A DNA stretch of 64,000 bases from a bacterium (lineage in GTDB: Bacteria > Gemmatimonadota > Glassbacteria > GWA2-58-10). Made by a program: the position numbers and the translations under genes. Below are positions 58,335 through 64,000 of the stretch, piece after piece. Under the pieces are notes generated by a model. It worked only from the letters and a program-made list of their open reading frames with translations. It had not been told where the DNA came from and searched no databases. The DNA lies in the NCBI GenBank assembly GCA_021372515.1, contig JAJFUG010000045.1:1-64000 (forward strand), in the 5' to 3' direction. Positions within the stretch are counted from its first letter, which is position 1; each line of letters begins with the position of its first letter.

Positions 58335-59239
58335 TCCTTGTCCCGGTAATCGAGCAGGCAGATATTGAATTGCAGAAAATCCCCGGCCGGGGCCGGCGGG
58401 CTGATCAGGATCACCTCGACGCAATTGACCTTGCGCGCCCGGCTTCGGTGCGCGCGGAACGTGTTCTCGCTGATCCGCCGCGGACCGGAACTCGCCGAGC
58501 AATGCCGGCCCAGAATCTCCTGCTGACAGATGAAATTCCGCACCACCAGGGCCAGGATGCCCTTGACCGTGCGCTCGAAGCGGTTGGGCTTGCGGCCGTC
58601 GATCTGCGCCGAGCCGCCGCCGCCGTTGAGCGAGGCCAGGGCCATGCTTTCGAGCAGGGCCTCCGGGAGCAACAGGACCGCCTCCAGGTCGAGCTGGCCG
58701 CGCACGCGCTGGCTGATCGCCACATCAAACCGGTTGATCGAGATCGTGGGATAGAACCCGCCCGGAATGAACCGCCCCCCGGTGACCCGGGGCAGGAGCT
58801 TGCCCAGTAGGCTGAAAAAGCACAGTTCGTGGCTGCTCTCGGCATTGCAGTAATCACAGTTGCCGAGTTCTATGGCCTCATCTCGGCTGGCCGAGTACTC
58901 ATCGAGGCTCTGGAGCAGGGTTTCGCGGCTGAGCGTGCCCAGAGCGATCAAGGCCTCGCCCAGGGGGATATGATGGCTTTTCTGCTCGCGCAGGAGCTCA
59001 TCGCGCTGCTCGGGAGTGAGAATTCCCAACTCCACGGACAGCGTGCCGAATTCCTTGTCCTCGGTCCACTGACGCTCTATGACGCGGCGGACATCCGCCT
59101 CGGAGAGAAAACCCTTGTCCAGAGCCAGTTTTCCCAGTAAACGGTTGTTGCGCACCTGGTATTCCAGGGCCTCTTTCAACTGATCGGCGTCGATGATGTT
59201 CCTTTCGAGCAGGAACTGGCCGAACAGCGTCGATCGCAT
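58331..59239 (-). CDS. four-repeat MshEN-type protein with C-terminal CheX-like domain
   Basis: 302 residues. Residues 5-115 contain four 29-residue repeats with Gly at 7, 36, 65 and 94 and Gln/Tyr at 28, 57, 86 and 115 (for example LFGQFLLERNIIDADQLKEA, LLGKLALDKGFLSEADVRRV). This is the pattern of the GspE/MshE N-terminal domain, which in some proteins binds c-di-GMP. Residues about 130-302 may be a CheX/CheC-like phosphatase fold (INRFDVAISQRVRGQLDLEA), though this is weak. The next gene encodes an MCP, so a chemotaxis link is plausible. AAGGAGG precedes the ATG. Confidence 0.68.
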   Translation of the reverse strand: MRSTLFGQFLLERNIIDADQLKEALEYQVRNNRLLGKLALDKGFLSEADVRRVIERQWTEDKEFGTLSVELGILTPEQRDELLREQKSHHIPLGEALIALGTLSRETLLQSLDEYSASRDEAIELGNCDYCNAESSHELCFFSLLGKLLPRVTGGRFIPGGFYPTISINRFDVAISQRVRGQLDLEAVLLLPEALLESMALASLNGGGGSAQIDGRKPNRFERTVKGILALVVRNFICQQEILGRHCSASSGPRRISENTFRAHRSRARKVNCVEVILISPPAPAGDFLQFNICLLDYRDKD

Positions 59240-59282
59240 CGCTCCTCCTTGGGCTGAAAATGCTTTTCTAACGTACTTCTAT

Positions 59283-59311
59283 ATTAAAGCACCATTTCCC
59301 TGTCCTGTCAA
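59283..59311 (-). promoter_or_regulatory. promoter of the MshEN gene
   Basis: Minus strand TTGACA (59306-59311), 17-bp spacer, TTTAAT (59283-59288), between the MCP terminator and the start codon at 59239. Confidence 0.7.
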
Positions 59312-59326
59312 CGGTGGCGTCGAGCG

Positions 59327-59364
59327 AAAAAAAATGGTGGGTGGCCTGCGGGGGCCCACCCACC
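59327..59364 (-). terminator. strong terminator after the first MCP
   Basis: 9-bp stem GGTGGGTGG/CCACCCACC (read on the minus strand), then A followed by eight T. It begins 23 bp after the MCP stop codon. Confidence 0.85.
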
Positions 59365-59386
59365 CTGTACGACAACCCAGCCGGGA

Positions 59387-61543
59387 TCAGAACCCGATGA
59401 TATCCTTGTCATCCCTCGGAATGATCCGTCGGGGCGCTTTTTTCTCCCCACTTCTGGTCCCCTCCTCCGGCTTGGCGCCGGGCCCCTTGTCCGGACGGCC
59501 CGGCGAGGGACGTTTGACCTCCAAAGGCCCCCGGCTCTGAACGGCGGGACGGTTGTCCGGTTTCTTCACGAGCCGGTCCGGCCTGGAGGGCGCCGCCGGC
59601 GAGGCGGCCCCCTGGCTGAGGCTGAACTCGGTCACCATCCGGGTGAGCCCCTCGGCCAGGGAGGCCAGTTCATCCGACTGGGCGTTCATGTTGCCGGCCT
59701 GGGCGTTCAGCTCCTCGGCCGAGCTGGCCGACTCCTCGGCGCCGGAGGCGTTCTGCTGGGTCACCCGGTCGAGCTGCGACACCCCGGTGTTCACCTGCTC
59801 GATCCCGGTGGACTGCTCAAGAGCCGCGGCCGCGATCTCGCTGACCAGGTCGTTCACCCGGCGGGTGCCCTCGGCGATTTCCTCCAGGGAGGCGGCCACC
59901 TCGGCGGTGATCTCCACACCGCCCTCGGCGTTGTGCACGGATTCCTCGATCAGCGCGGACGTGTCTTTGGCCGCCTGGGCGCTGCGCTGCGCCAGGGAGC
60001 GCACCTCCTCGGCCACCACCGCGAATCCCTTGCCCGCCTCGCCGGCCCGCGCCGCCTCGACCGCGGCGTTCAGGGCCAGGAGGTTGGTCTGGAACGCGAT
60101 CTCGTCGATGGTCTTCACGATCCGCGCCGTACGGTCGGAGGAGTCCTTGATCTTCATGATCGCCTCGCGCATGCGCTGCATGGAGAGGGCGCCCTTGTCG
60201 GCGCTCGCGCGCGCGGACATCGTCAGGCTTTTCGCCTGGTTGGCGTTGTCGGCGTTCTGCCTGGTCATCGCGGCAATCTGCTCCAGGCTGGCCGAGATTT
60301 CCTCCAGAGAGCTGGCCTGCTCGTTGGCCCCCGCGGCCAGGGCTTGGCTGCCGGACGAAATCTGCCCGCTGGCCGAATTCACCTGATCGGAGACCGTTTT
60401 CAGGTTGTCAACCGAATCGACGACCTCCCTGACAGTACCCGAAACCAGGCTCAGGGCCCTGCTAAGGGATTCGAGGGTCCGGTTGACATTGTCGCGCAGG
60501 TCGGCGAACTGCCCGTGGTAATCGCCCCCGACCCGGGGGGTCAGGTCCTTGGCCGCGGCTTTCTCCAGCACGCTCGAGGTTTCGTTGATCGGCGCCGAGA
60601 CCGCGACCAGCAAATCGTTCAGCCCCTTGACCAGCTCGGCGTAGCTGCCGTTGTGGCTGGAAACGTCGGCCCGTTCCTGCAGTCGTCCGTTAAGAGCCGC
60701 GTCGGTAAGACGGCCCAGGTCGGCGCTGACCTGCTTTATGGCCCGAATCACCTCGCGCAGCGAATCCGCCAGCATCCCGACTTCATCCTCGCGATGAATA
60801 TCGATCTCCTGATTGAGGTCACCCTCGGCGAGTCTACTGAGCCCTTTGCTGATAACGGTTATCGGATTGGAAATCCGGCGCGACACGAGGATAACCACCA
60901 GAATCACCGGGACTGTGGTGATGACAAGCAGCAGGATGTCCCGCCAAAGCAGCCCGCGCAAAGCTTTCTGGACATTTTCCAGAGAGATGTCGATACCCAG
61001 CAGACCATCCTGCCTGCCGTCGGCGGTAAGGATGGGTGCATAGGCGCTGAGAAAAGTCCCCCACTCGTCCGTATAAAAATCATTTTCGACCACCGCCGAG
61101 GTCAGACCGCCCAGCGACTGCTGCAACAGAGGCGGAGCATCCTCGTAGACATCGCCCAGATGTGACACTTGATCGGCGTTTTCCTCGGCATCCGCCACAA
61201 AGCTGGCCTGTCCTTTCTCGTTCCTGCGTATCGTGTAGACGAAGCGGATATCCGTACAGAAACCACGTATCCGCCGGAGAGCGGCGACCACCTGCTGGTA
61301 CGCCTCACCCCCCTCGTCCTCCTTCCGCTGCAACAGGGCGTGCTTTTCGGTCGGAAGGCTCAGCACGCCGAGGGCGACATAATCCCGAACGCGCGTGCGG
61401 ATATCCGACATCAGCTCTTTCTTCATCGACTGATAGGAAAGCAAGACCAGCAGACTCGATCCGGCCAGCCACAGGCAGATGAAGATCAACGCTATTTTCT
61501 TATCGATGCTCTTTATCGTAATCCGGCGTTTGAAAATGTACAT
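59387..61543 (-). CDS. methyl-accepting chemotaxis protein with periplasmic sensor domain
   Basis: 718 residues. An N-terminal TM ([21 protein letters not shown]), a periplasmic sensor of about 160 residues that looks PAS/Cache-like ([21 protein letters not shown]), a second TM ([18 protein letters not shown]), a HAMP ([20 protein letters not shown]), then a long helical signalling domain with tip [41 protein letters not shown]. The disordered tail ends [14 protein letters not shown], similar to the second MCP's tail. The ATG at 61543 has GGAGGG. The ligand is unknown. Confidence 0.92.
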   Translation of the reverse strand: MYIFKRRITIKSIDKKIALIFICLWLAGSSLLVLLSYQSMKKELMSDIRTRVRDYVALGVLSLPTEKHALLQRKEDEGGEAYQQVVAALRRIRGFCTDIRFVYTIRRNEKGQASFVADAEENADQVSHLGDVYEDAPPLLQQSLGGLTSAVVENDFYTDEWGTFLSAYAPILTADGRQDGLLGIDISLENVQKALRGLLWRDILLLVITTVPVILVVILVSRRISNPITVISKGLSRLAEGDLNQEIDIHREDEVGMLADSLREVIRAIKQVSADLGRLTDAALNGRLQERADVSSHNGSYAELVKGLNDLLVAVSAPINETSSVLEKAAAKDLTPRVGGDYHGQFADLRDNVNRTLESLSRALSLVSGTVREVVDSVDNLKTVSDQVNSASGQISSGSQALAAGANEQASSLEEISASLEQIAAMTRQNADNANQAKSLTMSARASADKGALSMQRMREAIMKIKDSSDRTARIVKTIDEIAFQTNLLALNAAVEAARAGEAGKGFAVVAEEVRSLAQRSAQAAKDTSALIEESVHNAEGGVEITAEVAASLEEIAEGTRRVNDLVSEIAAAALEQSTGIEQVNTGVSQLDRVTQQNASGAEESASSAEELNAQAGNMNAQSDELASLAEGLTRMVTEFSLSQGAASPAAPSRPDRLVKKPDNRPAVQSRGPLEVKRPSPGRPDKGPGAKPEEGTRSGEKKAPRRIIPRDDKDIIGF

Positions 61544-61605
61544 TTCTAATTCCCTCCAAGCATCGCCAAGCATCCAAATCTGTCTTCACGATGAGATGGG
61601 CAATA

Positions 61606-62367
61606 TCACAGATCGCACGATAGAGTGGCGCCGAAAAACAGGTGATCATCAAACGACTGAGACTTGCGCACTTGCCCGTCAATCAAGCTGGACCAGGAAA
61701 ATACCGGAGTGACAGTCAGCCATTGGCGCAGCGTGAACGGTATTTCGAGCGAGAAGCCCGCATCGGCGAATGCGTTCTTCTCCACTTCATAATAGTACCC
61801 GTTATGGTTGGAGGAGCCCCAGCCGACAGTGGCGGAATATTCTATTTGAGTCTTGAGGAAATCGACCGGCAATTCATTCCCCAGGCTGAAAGAGACATAG
61901 GAGCCTTTGGCTTCATCAATGTCCTGGTTAATGCTCACTGTCGGCTGCATGAATGCATCCAGCCCGACCGCGAGAAAAAGTTCCGTGGACGAGATTTCAC
62001 CAGTTTTCGGGTATGTGTAGTGCATTCCTCCAACAGTACAGCTCAAGGGTTTGATGGAAAAGTCGTATGAAAGTGTATAATCCACTTCGTTCACCTTGCA
62101 CCGATCCTCGTTGGCATCACACAAGTCCATGTTAAACCAGACATTGCATGATAAACCTCTTTTGGACAGATTCACCGACGGCTGAAACACCGGACCGTCG
62201 GTAAGTCGGAGCCCCCGCCAGATATACCGGCTCATCACGGCGGTCGATACGTTTAGCTGTGTTTTCGATCCCTTTTCATTCTGCGCTGAATCAGCCTCGT
62301 TCTGACAGATCCCGGCAGACGACGAAAAAAGACACAATAATCCTGCCAACACTAACGGATATCTCAT
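61606..62367 (-). CDS. outer-membrane beta-barrel protein (TorF/Gcw_chp-like)
   Basis: 253 residues. A signal peptide (MRYPLVLAGLLCLFSSSAG) precedes a beta-rich barrel with alternating hydrophobic and aromatic strands: VMSRYIWRGLRLTDGPVFQPSVNL, GLSCNVWFNMDLC, PFTLRQWLTVTPVFSWSS. It resembles the TorF (Gcw_chp) family by its opening SRYIWRGLRLTD strand. Its codon use is more AT-rich than the flanking MCP genes. Its place between two MCP genes suggests it may deliver or sense something for chemotaxis. AGGGG precedes the ATG at 62367. Confidence 0.72.
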   Translation of the reverse strand: MRYPLVLAGLLCLFSSSAGICQNEADSAQNEKGSKTQLNVSTAVMSRYIWRGLRLTDGPVFQPSVNLSKRGLSCNVWFNMDLCDANEDRCKVNEVDYTLSYDFSIKPLSCTVGGMHYTYPKTGEISSTELFLAVGLDAFMQPTVSINQDIDEAKGSYVSFSLGNELPVDFLKTQIEYSATVGWGSSNHNGYYYEVEKNAFADAGFSLEIPFTLRQWLTVTPVFSWSSLIDGQVRKSQSFDDHLFFGATLSCDL

Positions 62368-62430
62368 TCTTTGCCCCTGAACCCGCGGCTGAGGATTTGG
62401 AAAGACGGTTGGAAATAGAAAGTGGTATGT

Positions 62431-62459
62431 AAAATAAACCGAAGTATCAACTCGTACAA
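62431..62459 (-). promoter_or_regulatory. promoter of the beta-barrel gene
   Basis: Minus strand TTGTAC (62454-62459), 17-bp spacer, TATTTT (62431-62436), between the MCP terminator and the gene. It could also drive the first MCP, 62 bp past the barrel gene. Confidence 0.5.
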
Positions 62460-62461
62460 CT

Positions 62462-62502
62462 GGAAATAACAAAGAGGGTCTCACTTCCCTGTGAGACCCT
62501 CT
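62462..62502 (-). terminator. terminator after the second MCP
   Basis: Perfect 12-bp stem AGAGGGTCTCAC/GTGAGACCCTCT with 6-nt loop, followed on the minus strand by TTGTTATTT. It begins 14 bp after the MCP stop. Confidence 0.82.
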
Positions 62503-62515
62503 CCGGCACTACAAC

Positions 62516-64000
62516 TCAGAAGTCCTTGAAATCCTCGTCATCCAGCGGGATCAGAGACTTCGGGCTCTTTCCGTTACGCGGCGCCCCTGAGCCGCCGTTG
62601 TTGACCCGGTTGCCTTTCGAGAACACGCTCCGGCTCGCGAGGTTGCTCCCGGACAGGCGCTCCCGCGCGCCGGAATCGGAACCGGTGCGCCGGGCCGGCG
62701 GGAGGCTCGCCTGCGGCCTGACCGCCGGGGCGCTCTCGGCCTGATGGGTCAGCCTGAACTCCGCCACCTTACGGTTGAGGTTATCGGCCAGAGAACGCAG
62801 TTCGTTCGACTGGGCGTTCATGTTCTCAGCCTGACCGTTCAGTTCCTCGGACGCGCTGGCCGATTCCTCGGCGCTGGAGGCGTTGCGCTGGGTCACCTGA
62901 TCGAGCTGGGAGACGCCGGTGTTGACCTGGTCGATCCCGGTGGACTGCTCACGGGCCGCGGCCGCGATCTCACTGACCAGGTCGCTCACCTTGCGGTTGC
63001 CCTCGGCGATCTCCTCCAGGGCGGAGGCCACCTCGGCCGTGATCTGCACACCGCCCTCGGCGTTCTGCACCGAGTCCTCGATCATCTGGGCCGTCTCCTT
63101 GGCGGCCTGGGCGCTGCGCTGCGCCAGGTTGCGCACTTCCTCGGCCACCACGGCGAAGCCCTTGCCCGCCTCGCCGGCCCGGGCCGCCTCGACCGCCGCG
63201 TTCAGGGCCCGAAGGTTGGTCTGGAACGCGATCTCGTCGATAGTCTTCACGATACGCGCCGTCTTGTCCGAGGAATCCTTGATCTTGTTGACCGCATCAC
63301 TCATGCGGTGCATCGACTGTGTGCCCTTGTCCGCGCTCTCACGCGCCGCCAGGGACAGAACCTTGGCCTGATTGGCGTTGTCAGCGTTCTGCTTGGTCAT
63401 CGAGGCGACCTCTTCCAGGCTGGCGGAAATCTCCTCCAGGGAGCTGGCCTGCTCGTTGGCCCCCTCGGCCAGGGACTGGCTGCCCGCGGAAATCTGGCTG
63501 CTGGCCGAGTTCACCTGCTCAGAGGCGGTCTTGAGCTGATCCACCGAGGTGGCCACCTCGGACACGGAGGTCGAGACCAGGGTCAGCGCATCGTCCAGGG
63601 ATTCGAGGGTCCGGTTGACATTGTCGCGCTGGTCGGCGAACTGTCCGCGGTAATCACCCTTGACCCTGGCGGTCAGATCCTTGTCGGCGGCCTTTTCCAG
63701 CACGTTGGAGGTTTCGTTGATCGGCGAGGCCACGGCGCCCAGCAGCTCGTTCAGCCCCTTGACCAGGTCGCCGAAGCTGCCGTTGTGGCGTTCCAGCGCG
63801 GCCCGCTCGTCCAGACGGCCGTCCAGGGCGGCCTGGGTCAGGTGCGCCAGGTCACGGTTGACTTGATCCAGGGCGCCCACCACCTCACGGAAAGAATCGG
63901 CCAGCATGCCCACCTCGTCCTCGCGACGGATCTCTATGTTCTGCTTCAGGTCGCCCTTGGCCAGACCGCGGGCGATCTCGGTGATACGGATAATGGGCCG
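62516..64000 (-). CDS. methyl-accepting chemotaxis protein (partial, truncated by window edge)
   Basis: C-terminal part of about 494 residues. The reading frame continues to the window end: a HAMP ([21 protein letters not shown]) leads into the methyl-accepting signalling domain with tip [41 protein letters not shown]. The sensor part and start codon lie beyond base 64000. The tail ends [14 protein letters not shown], matching the neighbour's tail pattern. It is closely related to the MCP at 59387-61543 across the HAMP and signalling domain, which suggests an ancient tandem duplication. Confidence 0.93.
   Translation of the reverse strand, partial: RPIIRITEIARGLAKGDLKQNIEIRREDEVGMLADSFREVVGALDQVNRDLAHLTQAALDGRLDERAALERHNGSFGDLVKGLNELLGAVASPINETSNVLEKAADKDLTARVKGDYRGQFADQRDNVNRTLESLDDALTLVSTSVSEVATSVDQLKTASEQVNSASSQISAGSQSLAEGANEQASSLEEISASLEEVASMTKQNADNANQAKVLSLAARESADKGTQSMHRMSDAVNKIKDSSDKTARIVKTIDEIAFQTNLRALNAAVEAARAGEAGKGFAVVAEEVRNLAQRSAQAAKETAQMIEDSVQNAEGGVQITAEVASALEEIAEGNRKVSDLVSEIAAAAREQSTGIDQVNTGVSQLDQVTQRNASSAEESASASEELNGQAENMNAQSNELRSLADNLNRKVAEFRLTHQAESAPAVRPQASLPPARRTGSDSGARERLSGSNLASRSVFSKGNRVNNGGSGAPRNGKSPKSLIPLDDEDFKDF

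Noticed and set aside
1-64000. CRISPR arrays, prophage genes, insertion sequences, tRNA and rRNA genes
   Set aside because: No regularly spaced direct repeats, transposase, integrase, tRNA cloverleaf or rRNA-like stretches were noticed; this was by eye, so short or divergent examples could be missed.

Overview
The window is GC-rich, gene-dense bacterial chromosome. It suggests a diderm (Gram-negative-type) bacterium: it carries an RND/TolC-type efflux system, an outer-membrane beta-barrel protein and a division/cell-wall (dcw) cluster with POTRA-type FtsQ. A BshB1-type bacillithiol deacetylase, a DUF4416 protein, PASTA-bearing wall proteins and a histidine-type (non-discriminating-looking) AspRS point away from enterobacteria and towards an uncultivated or sparsely cultured lineage such as the FCB/Gemmatimonadota/'Glassbacteria' neighbourhood. 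That placement is inference only. Nothing in the window looks like a prophage, a CRISPR array, a tRNA or an rRNA.

Layout. 0.5-9.1 kb (+): ROK sugar kinase, HAD hydrolase, then a TetR-controlled tripartite efflux operon (tetR, TolC-like, lipoprotein adaptor, RND pump) behind a strong promoter with an overlapping palindromic operator. 9.1-16.4 kb (-): translation/secretion block rsmB, PASTA membrane protein, ffh, rpsP, rimM, trmD, rplS, rnhB. 16.5-18.5 kb (+): GAF/HD-GYP signalling protein. 18.6-20.8 kb (-): zinc-ribbon protein, bshB1, alpha/beta hydrolase. 21.0-21.9 kb (+): ECF sigma factor with a small partner. 22.2-38.9 kb (+): dcw cluster mraZ-rsmH-ftsL-ftsI-(unknown)-murF-murD-ftsW-murC-murB-ftsQ-ftsA-ftsZ, then DUF4416 and an M23 peptidase with its own consensus promoter. 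murE, mraY and murG are absent from their usual slots. 39.0-40.4 kb (-): a strikingly AT-rich gene for an FGE-sulfatase-domain protein, probably acquired. 40.6-49.9 kb (-): phoH, pgpH-type HD phosphodiesterase, ybeY, two CNNM/CorC proteins, mgtE, recO and an SH3-like protein. 50.1-53.3 kb (-): aspS, hisS. 53.5-57.1 kb (-): dTDP-rhamnose operon rfbA-C-B-D plus VanZ-like protein. 57.3-64.0 kb: secreted beta-propeller-like protein, then a chemotaxis/c-di-GMP neighbourhood (four-repeat MshEN protein with a possible CheX-like domain, two methyl-accepting chemotaxis proteins flanking a beta-barrel; the last MCP runs off the window).

Most intergenic interest lies in a family of REP/BIME-like palindromes (GTAG, hairpin, hairpin, CTAC). 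There are three full 52-bp copies, one of them the exact reverse complement of another, plus solo derivatives. Other noteworthy points are the gaps in the dcw cluster, a periodic three-box MraZ operator, a long pgpH/ybeY gene overlap, and a four-fold 29-residue repeat protein beside the chemoreceptors.
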